Shown: positions 18,886-28,288 of the stretch, in pieces
Numbering within the stretch: the first letter of the stretch is position 1
How the letters are laid out: each line of letters opens with the position of its first letter
Assembly (NCBI GenBank): GCA_016712665.1
Contig: JADJQP010000005.1
Location: forward strand, 62,001-126,000
Length of the DNA stretch: 64,000 bases
DNA from: Bacteroidota bacterium
Lineage (GTDB): Bacteria; Bacteroidota; Bacteroidia; Chitinophagales; Chitinophagaceae
Reading direction: 5' to 3'
Program-made: the position numbers and the translations under genes
The notes under the pieces: generated by a model
What the model was told of the DNA's origin: nothing
Seen by the model: only the letters and a program-made list of their open reading frames with translations
Database searches by the model: none

Positions 18886-19682
18886 TGACCATACTTGAAG
18901 CCATTATCATAGCCATCGTTGAGGGGCTTACCGAATTTTTGCCCATTTCCTCAACAGCCCATATGGTTATTACCAGTTCTCTCATGCATTTAGAGAAGGA
19001 CCCATTCACCAAGTACTTTGAAATTTGTACGCAGTTTGGTGCCATTTTATCAGTACTCGTTTTGTATTTCAAAAAATTTATTAATTTCAAATCCCCTGCA
19101 TTTTACCTTAAACTAGTAATAGCCGTGGTTCCCTCTCTTATTTTGGGATTTTTACTAAATGATTTCATTGATGCCAAATTAGAAAGCCCTTTGTTTATTG
19201 CCATAATAATGATACTAGGGGGCATTTTACTTCTTTTTATAGATCAATGGTTCGGCCAAAAGCCGATTATTGTTGCGGAGGAGCAAATCGATAATAAGCT
19301 TGCCTTGAAAATTGGTTTTTTTCAATGTCTAGCGATAATTTTTCCGGGTCTAAGCAGGAGCGCCGCTACTATTATTGGAGGCATGAGTCAAAAAATTTCA
19401 AAAGAAGTAGCTGCTGAATTTTCTTTCTTTCTGGCAGTTCCAACAATGGCGGCAGCCTCTGGATACAAGACCCTATCCTATATTAAAGATGAGGGATTTT
19501 TTAGCAGCGAACAACTCATCACTTTACTTGTAGGAAATGCCGTTGCTTTTGTGGTGGCTTTACTGGCCATTAAATTTTTCATCAATTTCGTAAAGGAGCG
19601 TGGTTTTAAAATCTTTGGAATTTATAGAATAATTCTTGGTAGTGTAGTGCTTGGTCTCATTTACTTTAAAGTAATCGGATAG
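18885..19682 (+). CDS. uppP: Undecaprenyl-diphosphatase
   Basis: Membrane phosphatase that recycles the lipid carrier undecaprenyl diphosphate for peptidoglycan synthesis (BacA/UppP family). 265 residues with about eight membrane segments. The two family signatures are present: EGLTEFLPISSTAHMVI near the N-terminus and FPGLSRSAATIIGGM in the middle. The ATG overlaps the DUF3098 stop. It converges on the TPR gene with only one base between stop codons. Confidence 0.95.
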   Translation: MTILEAIIIAIVEGLTEFLPISSTAHMVITSSLMHLEKDPFTKYFEICTQFGAILSVLVLYFKKFINFKSPAFYLKLVIAVVPSLILGFLLNDFIDAKLESPLFIAIIMILGGILLLFIDQWFGQKPIIVAEEQIDNKLALKIGFFQCLAIIFPGLSRSAATIIGGMSQKISKEVAAEFSFFLAVPTMAAASGYKTLSYIKDEGFFSSEQLITLLVGNAVAFVVALLAIKFFINFVKERGFKIFGIYRIILGSVVLGLIYFKVIG

Positions 19683-19683
19683 T

Positions 19684-21264
19684 TCATTTCTTATTTTCTG
19701 CTTTCTTTTTATCGACACTTTTGGATTCGCTTACCTCCACAGATTTTCGCAATTTATCAAATTTCGCATCCTGATAATTTATCAATAAATAATAATATTT
19801 TTTGATTTTATCTGTATTGAACTCTGCAAAATCTTTGAATTGTCCATAAATGTCATTATGAAATAAAGTGACCAATACATAGCAATCGAGATAACCCACT
19901 TTATCCATAGCTCTTGCAAATTGGAAATGCTTTGGACTCGAATTATTTAACATTTTTTTCCACGCATATACCTCAAGATAACGTTCCTGCGTTTTGTCGT
20001 TTGGGATGACGATACCTAATGTATCAAAGTAGTTAAATACATCTTGTCTGGCTGCTTGATAATGCCACCAAGGCGATTTGTCATCTACGATAATTTCCTC
20101 AGTCATATGTGCTGTTGAAAGCGGAAATACGGCCCTCGGTATCCATTGTGGATCAAATCCCAAACCGGTTTTTTCCACAATGCGTTTCAGTAATGCAGTG
20201 TAATGACTCAAAGGATACTTCATGATAGCCGTTATCATGGTTCCGGCAGCATCTGTATAACGCCCGCGATTGTACTGCATAATGGCAAGTTGTTCGAAGG
20301 GTTCAGATTTATCGGTTGCAGCCAGCGATGCATATTTATATTGCTGAATAGATCCTGTAGCATTATTCATTAGATAGTAAACATCACCTAATTTGATATG
20401 TGCCTCATAAAAGTTTGGATCGAGTGCCACCGCATTCTCAAAATGTTTTGCTGCGGAGGGAATAATCTTATCATACAACTGTTCGAGTCCTCTAATGTAC
20501 TCGGTCCAGGCTTCATTGCTGACTCCTTCATTCACGTTGAGGGTATCGCTTAAAAATTTTCTAAGATACAATGAAGAGGAATCGGCATTGATAAAAAGTC
20601 GTGTCGCGTTTCGGGCATTTTGTATCAGATCATACAGATATTGCTCATATGGAATTTGCGCAAAACTTTCTATAATCTTCAATTTGCGCTGTGTCTTTTT
20701 GTCGATTCGATTGGTGGCTCCCTTTGATTGCCTTCTAAATTCATTTCGCTCTTCCTCACTAAAAATCAAGGATGAATCAATGGTTACAGTCGCATCCAGT
20801 GGCTCTTTGGCCTCTTCCTCGTCCACTTTCGTTTCGTTCTCCTTGACGTTTATCTTGGCCATATCCAGTCCAAGCGATTCAAAAATTTCTTTTGTATTCA
20901 CCGGTTTGGCTGCAGCAACCTGGTCACCTTCATCTGCCTCTTCTGTCTCCTCTTTCCGAAGAGAATCTATGGCAGCTTTACCCAAATTCATCTGTTGCAA
21001 TTCACCGGTTGCATCTTGAATTCTATAGAGTACCTGTCGTTGCATTTGCACTAGTGCCTCGTAAAAATATACTTCTGTTGGATTTTTTTTGATGAGATCC
21101 TTTAGGATTTTTTCGCCTTCAAAAATTTTATACTGATTGTAAAGCCGTCTGGCTTGCTCCACTTTCTTTCTATCATCATTGTCAATCACCTGATCCACCA
21201 CTTTTTGGGCCAACAGCGTTTTTGCCAAAAGCAATAATAATAAAGAGAAAAAAAGTTTTTTCAT
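19684..21264 (-). CDS. Exported tetratricopeptide-repeat protein
   Basis: A 526-residue protein started at the ATG at 21264 (MKKLFFSLLLLLLAKTLLAQ), which gives a clean signal peptide; an open frame 24 codons further upstream has no such signal. TPR-like helices recur, for example around LYNQYKIFEGEKILKDLI and AKHFENAVALDPNFYEAHIK. A strongly acidic linker (about 120-190) lies between the repeat sets. Such proteins usually act as scaffolds in the periplasm; no partner is indicated here. Confidence 0.8.
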   Translation of the reverse strand: MKKLFFSLLLLLLAKTLLAQKVVDQVIDNDDRKKVEQARRLYNQYKIFEGEKILKDLIKKNPTEVYFYEALVQMQRQVLYRIQDATGELQQMNLGKAAIDSLRKEETEEADEGDQVAAAKPVNTKEIFESLGLDMAKINVKENETKVDEEEAKEPLDATVTIDSSLIFSEEERNEFRRQSKGATNRIDKKTQRKLKIIESFAQIPYEQYLYDLIQNARNATRLFINADSSSLYLRKFLSDTLNVNEGVSNEAWTEYIRGLEQLYDKIIPSAAKHFENAVALDPNFYEAHIKLGDVYYLMNNATGSIQQYKYASLAATDKSEPFEQLAIMQYNRGRYTDAAGTMITAIMKYPLSHYTALLKRIVEKTGLGFDPQWIPRAVFPLSTAHMTEEIIVDDKSPWWHYQAARQDVFNYFDTLGIVIPNDKTQERYLEVYAWKKMLNNSSPKHFQFARAMDKVGYLDCYVLVTLFHNDIYGQFKDFAEFNTDKIKKYYYLLINYQDAKFDKLRKSVEVSESKSVDKKKAENKK

Positions 21265-21332
21265 TTGCCGAACGGAACAATTATAATGGTAAATATAAAA
21301 AAATAAACCGTGTATGCGCAAAATGAAAGCCA

Positions 21333-22864
21333 TCAATGTTGTTTCGTATGAAAAGGCATCTTATGCTCCTTGCAAATAATTTTGGAAACATCCCGTGCCA
21401 TATTAATGGCTACCGGAATACCTCCGCCAGGGCGGCTCCAATGACTGGCATAAAAAAAATTTTGCAATCCTGGGAGTTTAAATTTTACCGGTGTAGAGGC
21501 AATCACATTATCGCCTGGTAACCATCCTTGTGCACTACCCTGCCAGTTATTAGTATAGCGATATACGGTAGCCGGGGTAGCAAAATCTACCATTTCAATA
21601 TCATCCTTTATACCAGGATATTTCAACTCTAAAATTTCGGTCAAGTCGCTAATAAATTGATTTTTGACTTCTCTGTATTTTTTTCGATCATTTTTTCGCA
21701 AATCAATCCAAAACTGACCGTTTTTGGTATAAAAACTACAAGCCATCACGGTTTTACCTTCAGGTGCTAAGGTGGGGTCATAATGATAAAAATGCGTCTC
21801 TAATCGATCCCATGTTTTTCCACAAGGTGAATGCAGTTCTTTTTCAATCGGAAAGCGATTAAAGTGGGGATATTCTTTATAATCTCTTTTCAGTCCAAAG
21901 GTCACCAATAAAATAGAGAAATAGACCTCAAACGATTTTTTCTCTTTTAGGGCAATAATTTTTTCATCCACATATTTTCCTTCTAAAAATTCAAAAACGG
22001 TGCGGTACCAATCGGCGGAAGAAAGCACAATATCACAATCATGAATTACATTATTACGCACTTCTAGAGCTTTTACTACGTTATTTTCAGTAATGATTCT
22101 TTTTACCGGTGTATTATAATGTACCACCCCTCCAAGCGATTCAAATTTTTCCGTTATTCGTTCAGCCCATTTCAAGGATCCTCCAATTGGATAGCCGGCA
22201 CTTTTTTGATCAAAGGAAGCCATCGGGAAATTAAATACAAGCATTTTTACCTCGTCATTATCAAATATATTCTCAAACACTTCTCGCAAGAAAGGACTCT
22301 TAAATTTTTTGGCCAATTGAAAATTACTGATTCTGGTTTGTCGCATAATAATGAAGAGAAATTTCAGATATCTCATCATCTTGATTCCACGCCACATCGA
22401 TTGAAAAAAAGGCAATTTGTCCATTATGGGAGGAACCCTAAATTGTTGTAAATCGCGAATATCTTGAATAAAACGGCGAATGACTACTTCATCTTCTGGA
22501 CTCAAATCCAACATATAGGCTTGAAGTCTTTCTAAATTGGTATACAGTATAAAGGTTTTGCTGCCATACTTATCTGCATGTTTTTCACCTCCAAAGTGAG
22601 CCTAATTTCATGATCATAAAATGGAATCTTTTTAACATCAAGGATTTCATTCCACATATCAAAAAAACCATCCTTATCGTTTGAACCTAATATCCAATGA
22701 ATACTGCCGTCTACGGTATATTCCCCTTTTTTCCAACTCGTACAAAGTCCACCCGGTATGGAGTGCTTTTCAAAAATTTGTACCTCGAAGCCATTCATCT
22801 GTAAATAACATCCTGCACACAAGCCGGATATCCCGGCACCTATTATATTAACCCTCTTTTTCAT
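21333..22864 (-). CDS. CrtI/retinol-saturase-type FAD oxidoreductase, frame interrupted
   Basis: A flavin amine-oxidase fold enzyme of about 510 residues. It starts at the ATG at 22864 with the FAD dinucleotide loop NIIGAGISGLCAGCYLQMNG and ends with the second FAD motif, ASHWSRPGGGIPVAINMARD. This layout is shared by phytoene desaturases, carotenoid isomerases and retinol 13,14-reductases. The frame breaks near 22576, where one G appears missing; restoring it joins KNMADKYGSKTF. Substrate not determinable. A second enzyme of this superfamily lies at 55874-57430. Confidence 0.8.
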
Positions 22865-22926
22865 AGATAGCGGTTGTAAATGTAACACCCAATTGGTAGA
22901 TTTGGAATTAATATTCCATCCAAAAA

Positions 22927-22953
22927 AAATCCCGCATTTTCATACGGGATTTT
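22927..22953 (-). terminator. Terminator of hsp20
   Basis: On the minus strand AAATCCCG and CGGGATTT form a stem with an 8-11 base loop and run into a T8 tract, 20 bases after the hsp20 stop. Confidence 0.8.
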
Positions 22954-22974
22954 TCAAAGCATTGAGTGGCACAA

Positions 22975-23397
22975 TTAATTGATATTGATCTTTCTGACTT
23001 CTTTTACTTTTTCTTCTTTCTTTGGTATATCAACTCGTAAGATGCCATCTTCATACGTTGCTGAAATTTCTTCCACTTTTAAATCAGCATTTACAGTGAA
23101 AGTGCGCTTAAACGATTTTGTTGAAAATTCTCTTTTGATAAATTTCTCCGTTTCTTCCGATTTTTCTTCATTTTTTTCGTAGGAAATACTTAATAAATCC
23201 TCATCCAATTCAATTTTGAAATCTGATTTGGCAAGACCGGGGGCTCTCATCTCTAAATGATACCCATTTTCTTTTTCAATAATGTTTACGGCCGGACTTG
23301 CCACTTGCATATTGGCAAAATCGTCTGCCAAAAAACGGTCCAAGGTGTTGAAAAAATTTGGAACAAATGCGGGTGTTTTTACTCTGATGTGTGTCAT
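22975..23397 (-). CDS. Small heat-shock protein Hsp20 (alpha-crystallin family)
   Basis: A 140-residue ATP-independent holdase chaperone. The alpha-crystallin domain spans about residues 38-130, with the conserved LEMRAPGLAKSDFKIELDED strand region and the near-terminal ATYEDGILRVDIPKKE, which contains the GxLxxxxP-like motif. The very short C-terminal extension (VRKININ) has the I-x-I motif used in oligomer contacts. It is followed by its own terminator. Confidence 0.95.
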   Translation of the reverse strand: MTHIRVKTPAFVPNFFNTLDRFLADDFANMQVASPAVNIIEKENGYHLEMRAPGLAKSDFKIELDEDLLSISYEKNEEKSEETEKFIKREFSTKSFKRTFTVNADLKVEEISATYEDGILRVDIPKKEEKVKEVRKININ

Positions 23398-23553
23398 AGT
23401 TATTTATTTTTATTTGAAGAGGATATTACAATTTGCATACCATTTCATTTTTTGCGCCTTTTTGTCTGTTATTTAAAATAATTAATGTCTTAATGTCATG
23501 TATGCGGTAAATCGAATGAAAATTTGACCATTTAACAGATTTCAATAATCAAC

Positions 23554-23561
23554 TATATTTG
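23554..23561 (+). promoter_or_regulatory. -7 box close to the lipoprotein start
   Basis: TATATTTG matches the TAnnTTTG consensus and ends only four bases before the ATG at 23566. If used, transcription would begin at or next to the start codon, giving a leaderless mRNA. No TTTG is found at the ideal -33 spacing. Confidence 0.45.
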
Positions 23562-23565
23562 CAAA

Positions 23566-24099
23566 ATGAAAAATCTATTATTGGGACTTGCCCTAGCGCT
23601 TGCCTTCGAATCCTGTAAAACCAATTCGCAAAGTGCTGCCCTCACAGAAACCTTCACCTCCGACTCCTTACATTTCACAATGAGTCACCCAAGCAATTGG
23701 GAAGCTTTTGTCAATCCGGTAGAATTAAATACCGTGGCATTTATTGAAAAGAAAGTAGATAGCCAAGATTCCTACAAAGAAAATATAGTATGCTGGATGG
23801 AAGAAATGCCTCTCGAAATTACAGACAGTGTTTTCTTTCAGGCCTCCATCACCGAATTAAAAATATCAAATCCCCAATTACAAATCAAAAAATTGTCTCC
23901 GGTTGTATTAGGCGATCATACGTTTTCTTCCTTTACATTTGATTATTATTCCAAAGATAGCAACGCCTACGAAGTACTAGGTTATTGCATGGTACATGGA
24001 AAACGTGGATATAACTTCGCGTGCAATTCCGAAAAAAAAGATCAACAAAAACATCATCCCATTTTTAAAAAAATGTTGAGCACATTTAAACCCTTATGA
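23566..24099 (+). CDS. Lipoprotein with a PsbP/DUF1795-like domain
   Basis: A 177-residue protein with a lipoprotein signal, the lipobox ending FESC at residues 14-17. The body begins FTSDSLHFTMSHPSNWEAF, the pattern of the PsbP-like/DUF1795 fold, in which a beta sheet follows an SxPxxW-like motif. The stop overlaps the start of the SGNH hydrolase gene by four bases (ATGA), so the two are co-translated. Function unknown. Confidence 0.75.
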   Translation: MKNLLLGLALALAFESCKTNSQSAALTETFTSDSLHFTMSHPSNWEAFVNPVELNTVAFIEKKVDSQDSYKENIVCWMEEMPLEITDSVFFQASITELKISNPQLQIKKLSPVVLGDHTFSSFTFDYYSKDSNAYEVLGYCMVHGKRGYNFACNSEKKDQQKHHPIFKKMLSTFKPL

Positions 24100-24686
24100 A
24101 AAAATATTTAGCCATAGGCGATAGTTATACCATTGGCGAATCGGTAGCAATGGAGGATAATTTCCCCAATCAGTTGTGTCGGATTTTGAACCAATCAGCT
24201 GAACATTTTGAGGCACCATCCATCATTGCCAAAACCGGTTGGACCAGTGATGAATTAATGAATGCTATTGCAAAAGCAAAGCCCTCATTCGACCATAATT
24301 TAGTAACTTTATTGGTGGGAGTAAATAATCAATACCGATCACTACCTATGGATACCTATTACTGGCAATTTTATAGCTTACTTTGTCAGGCCATTTTATT
24401 TGCAGGTTCTAATCCGCAGAATGTGGTCGTTTTGTCTATACCCGACTGGGGCTTAACTCCATTCAATAAGGATAGAGACAAGCAACGTGTTTCAACAGAA
24501 ATTGATCAGTATAACAAAATCAATAGGGATTTAGCCGAAAATTTAGGCACAAGGTATTTGGATATCACCCAATCTACCAGGATACACGCAACGGATTCTA
24601 CGTTTTTAGCTACTGATTTGCTACATTATTCTGCAAACGAATATGAGGTTTGGGCACAGCAGGTAGCGAAATGTTTTAATGTTTAG
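24096..24686 (+). CDS. SGNH/GDSL hydrolase
   Basis: A 196-residue esterase/lipase-like enzyme. Block I is IGDSYTIGE with the nucleophile Ser, block III is VGVNNQYR with the Asn, and block V is ATDLLHYSANEY with Asp and His. No signal peptide is seen. It is translationally coupled to the lipoprotein upstream and ends 4 bases inside the convergent thioesterase gene. The substrate is not evident. Confidence 0.9.
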   Translation: MKKYLAIGDSYTIGESVAMEDNFPNQLCRILNQSAEHFEAPSIIAKTGWTSDELMNAIAKAKPSFDHNLVTLLVGVNNQYRSLPMDTYYWQFYSLLCQAILFAGSNPQNVVVLSIPDWGLTPFNKDRDKQRVSTEIDQYNKINRDLAENLGTRYLDITQSTRIHATDSTFLATDLLHYSANEYEVWAQQVAKCFNV

Positions 24687-25087
24687 GATTTCTTTACAAA
24701 GGAGGTAAAATAAGTTTCAATTTTTTCTTTTTTTAAAATTTTCTGTCCCTGAGATCCAGTCGCCACTAGGCGATCTTCGCAATGCACCGTAAAAGTCGTG
24801 ATGATTTCCCTGTTGTTGTTCATTTCATCATAGTAGGCAGTAAAGGTCAGTAATTCCCCCACAAAGGCAGGTGATAAATGCTTCACATTGATTTGGGTGC
24901 CAATTCCCTCCTCATCATCCTCTTTCATTTCAAGCACAAACAATCTTCCACTCCACTCCGCATCGCGAGCTAATGCAAATGTCGAATACACCTCATGTAC
25001 CGTTCCGCTTTCAAAAGTTGCAACATCAAGCGCTGAAACCCTTTTTTGATAAATTTTAGAACTCCCTTTCGAAAAAATTTCCTTCAT
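24683..25087 (-). CDS. Hotdog-fold thioesterase of the FlK type
   Basis: A 134-residue hotdog-fold protein. Its key positions line up with the fluoroacetyl-CoA thioesterase FlK: Thr36, Glu44, Gly63 and His70, with the spacing (Thr to Glu 8, Glu to Gly 19, Glu to His 26) that FlK shows for Thr42, Glu50, Gly69 and His76. The surrounding text (STFALARDAEWSGRLF, GIGTQINVKHLSPA) also fits. Relatives are widespread, and most probably act on other short or toxic acyl-CoA esters, so fluoroacetate resistance should not be assumed. Confidence 0.82.
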   Translation of the reverse strand: MKEIFSKGSSKIYQKRVSALDVATFESGTVHEVYSTFALARDAEWSGRLFVLEMKEDDEEGIGTQINVKHLSPAFVGELLTFTAYYDEMNNNREIITTFTVHCEDRLVATGSQGQKILKKEKIETYFTSFVKKS

Positions 25088-25153
25088 GAAATCGTGTTAT
25101 GAATTACAATAATAGGCAAACATTTCAAATAAAATTCACAAATCCCTAGCCGA

Positions 25154-25163
25154 ATTCCTACCA
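25154..25163 (+). promoter_or_regulatory. Motif ATTCCTACCA upstream of cassette 1
   Basis: This 10-mer occurs upstream of the A genes of cassettes 1, 2 and 3 (25154, 30309, 34989), and a related TACCAAATACT is shared by cassettes 3 and 4 (34994 and 39127). It may be a shared operator or a remnant of duplication. No function is shown. Confidence 0.35.
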
Positions 25164-25263
25164 AAAACAACCAAAAAATTGCAGATTGACACCAAATTCT
25201 AAATTAATTCACTTTTGAAAAAAAAACAATTTATATTTACAAGACAATAACATTAATATATAT

Positions 25264-25794
25264 ATGAAAAAAAACAGTTTCCACTACATCTTTCCATTAT
25301 TTGCTTTATTACTCACACCCTTTATCGGCTTTTGCCAGCAAAGTATTAATGTGGCAAGTAGCTCAACTACCATCAATGGTGCCACCTTCGATTACTCAAT
25401 TGGCGAAATGACTTTGGTGAGTACTGAACGAAATGCAACCCTCATCGTAACACAAGGTTTGTTACAACCAACCGATTCTCGAAAGGGAAACCAAGCGCAG
25501 CCCGCAAATACCAACATCCCGCTTAGCGATCTGATTAAAGTTTATCCGAATCCTACCGAAAATATTTTAAACATTGAATCCTACGAAAATGCCAATGCAG
25601 TAATCAGCTATCAGCTATTTGATGCCACTGGCAAAGTGATTCTTAGCGAAAAGGCAGTATGGCAAACAGGAAGTAATAAGATTACACTAGACCTTAAAAG
25701 TTATGCATCCGGTTCCTACTACCTCATGATTCGCAAACCCAATCCGGATGGAATCCTAAACAACTTCTCATACAAAATTCAAAAAACTAATTAA
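25264..25794 (+). CDS. Cassette 1 gene A: minimal T9SS cargo protein
   Basis: A 176-residue secreted protein, one of four paralogues of identical length in this window. A signal peptide (1-24, ending GFCQ) is followed by a beta-rich module with FDYSIGEMTLVST and VTQGLLQP, a module often found before T9SS domains in Bacteroidota. From about residue 95, VYPNPTENILNIES opens a type A T9SS C-terminal sorting domain that runs to the end. There is no enzyme domain, so its job may be structural, perhaps anchoring the B fibre encoded 18 bases downstream. This copy is the most diverged of the four. Confidence 0.9.
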   Translation: MKKNSFHYIFPLFALLLTPFIGFCQQSINVASSSTTINGATFDYSIGEMTLVSTERNATLIVTQGLLQPTDSRKGNQAQPANTNIPLSDLIKVYPNPTENILNIESYENANAVISYQLFDATGKVILSEKAVWQTGSNKITLDLKSYASGSYYLMIRKPNPDGILNNFSYKIQKTN

Positions 25795-25812
25795 TCACTT
25801 AATACAAAATAT

Positions 25813-28283
25813 ATGAAACGTACAATCAAAACCATGGTTAGATCCAATACCCTTTTTCGCAGTATTTTCGTAGTTCTGGTACTACTGAGCGCAATTGAAA
25901 CCTTCGCGCAAGTGCCTCAATTATTTAACTATCAAGGCATTGCACGTGATGTTAAAGGAAATCCTTTAGGCAACACAACCATGAGCATAAAGCTTTCAGT
26001 GTTACCAACATCCGATGCTTCTGTGGCTGAATACGAGGAAATACAAACAGTAAAAACCAATGAGTTTGGCTTATATACCTTGCAAATCGGCAACGGATCC
26101 GCCAATTCAGGCAAAACTCTAAAAGAAGTGAAATGGGAAAGTGGAAGCAAATATATTAAGGTTGCCATTGACCCAAGCGGTGGCAATAATTATGTAGATG
26201 CCGGTACCAACCAATTGTTATCTGTACCCTATGCAATCTATGCCGATAAAGCCGGTGTAGCGGCACATGCGGGTACCGATAAAACACGAACTGGTGCCGT
26301 GAATTCCGAAGCGGCACATGTAGCCGGTGACAACCGGTACCTAACTAGATTCTATGGTTTAAACCTCATAGGAAAATCTGCCTTATATGAATCAGCTGCA
26401 GGAAATATCGGTCTTGGAACCACTGCCCCTGGTGCAAAATTTTCAATTTATGCAAATACAGCAACAAACGTAGAACATCTTCGTCTGCAAAATGTAAGCG
26501 CAACAGGATCCGGTAAATTTATCATGTACAATGATGGACTTAGTTCTTATGCAACATTCACTAAATATGGTTCTGCAGCAACCGGCGACCAAATCCCAGG
26601 CTTATATCCAAATGCGAATACCCTAGCTTTTGGTAATAACGGAACCGCAGCCGGCGACGGACTTGGCAGATTTCTCATAAGCACCGGAGGCAACTTAGGT
26701 CTAGCGATATTAAAGGGAAGCTCAAAACTAAAATTCCATGTAGACTACACAACGGAAAATGTAGGAATCGGTGGAAATGCCGTTCCTGCTGCACGTGTCC
26801 ACTTGATGAATACCGACGATATTAGCATGGAAATGCGTTTAACAAATAATATTACCGGTCATACCCTTGCAGATGGTTTGGAAATTGGAAATTTCGGTAC
26901 ATCTGCGGGTATTTATAATCGCGAAAATAATTCGCTAACCCTTGGTGTGAATAGCAATCCTGCTATGGTGACCATTACCCCATCAGGTACTACAGAATTT
27001 TCAGGTCAAGTTCAAATTGCCGGTGGTGCACCAGGATTTGGTAAATTTTTAATGTCGGATGCAGTGGGATTAGCAACCTGGGAAAATGGCCCGGTGGGTG
27101 CACAAGGACCTCAAGGCCCGCAAGGAATCCAAGGAAATGATGGCCCACAGGGACCTCAGGGCCCACAAGGGATTCAAGGACCGGCTGGTCCCGCAGGACC
27201 AACTGGTCCACAAGGGCCAATGGGTATTCAAGGTTTCGCAGGACCGGCAGGTGGTATGGGTGCCGCTGGCCCACAAGGTCCTGCTGGACCGGCTGGCAGC
27301 AATGGCTTGGATGGCAAAACAATATTAAATGGAACCAGTGCACCAACCGTTGGTGTTGGTGTAGACGGTGATTTTTATATCAATACCATTGCTCACCAAA
27401 TATATGGTCCAAAAATCGGTGGCGCGTGGGAAGCCCTACTTCCATCATTGGCCCAGCCGGACCAGCCGGACCACAAGGTCCCACTGGAGTTGCCGGTGCT
27501 ACCGGTCCACAGGGACCTATTGGATTAACAGGGCCCCAGGGAGCACAAGGACCGGCAGGTCCAACGGGTCCTCAAGGACCAGCTGGTGCCGGTTTACCAA
27601 ATGGAGCAGCAGCAGGCAATACCCCCTACTGGAATGGAGCCTCCTGGGTGGTTAACAGTAGTAATATTTTTAATAACGGTGGAAATGTTGGTATTGGCAA
27701 CGTAGCGCCTGGTGCCAAATTAGAAGTAACTGGTCAGGTAAAAATAACAGGCGGTGCTCCGGGTGCCGGAAAAGTATTAACTTCCGATGCTACTGGTTTG
27801 GCAACATGGCAAACGGCAACTGGCGGAATGGGCGGTTCAGGTACCTTAAATTTTATTCCAAAATTTACACCAAATGGCACCACACTCGGAAATTCAACAA
27901 TTTCTGATAATGCCGGTAAGGTGGTGATTGGTACTGTAGCTTCCACACCGGGTGCCTATAAATTATACGTGCAAAGCGGCATCCTTACCGAAAGACTAAA
28001 AGTAGCTGTAAATGGTTCAGGAAATTGGGCCGACTATGTGTTTGCCGATTCTTATAAATTATTACCCCTCGAAGAGGTAGAGGCTTTTATTAAGGAAAAC
28101 AAACACTTACCAAATGTTCCATCTGCCGAAAAAATGGTTGAGACAGGGATTGATGTAGCCACAGTAGACGCTAAACTCATGGAAAAATTGGAGGAACTCA
28201 CTTTGTATATGATTGAAATGAATAAAGAAATTAAGGCCCTTAAATCAGAAAATGAAGTATTAAAAGCAACCCTAAAAAAATAA
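25813..28283 (+). CDS. Cassette 1 gene B: collagen-stalk fibre protein with coiled-coil tip, frame interrupted
   Basis: An exported protein of about 823 residues. The order is: signal peptide ending ETFAQ; an N-terminal base (VPQLFNYQGIARDVKGNPL) common in Bacteroidota fibre proteins; a beta-rich region shared with the other B genes; two collagen-like blocks (27088-27317 and 27450-27592) around an ILNGTSAP / DGDFYIN linker; a GLATWQ-type repeat; and a C-terminal domain (NWADYVFADSYKLLPLEEVE, then KHLPNVPS) ending in a coiled coil. One G is missing in the G3 run 27428-27430; restoring it joins GGAWGSPTSIIGPAG. There is no T9SS domain, so export may depend on gene A or another route. Confidence 0.85.
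27088..27317 (+). repeat. Collagen-like Gly-X-Y block 1 of fibre 1
   Basis: About 25 Gly-X-Y triplets, rich in GPQ, GPA and GIQ. Nine-base DNA repeats make the block able to expand or shrink without changing frame. Confidence 0.9.
27450..27592 (+). repeat. Collagen-like Gly-X-Y block 2 of fibre 1
   Basis: About 16 further Gly-X-Y triplets (GPAGPAGPQGPTG and similar) after the frameshift site, leading into a GNTPYWNGASW linker. Confidence 0.88.
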
Positions 28284-28288
28284 TAAAC

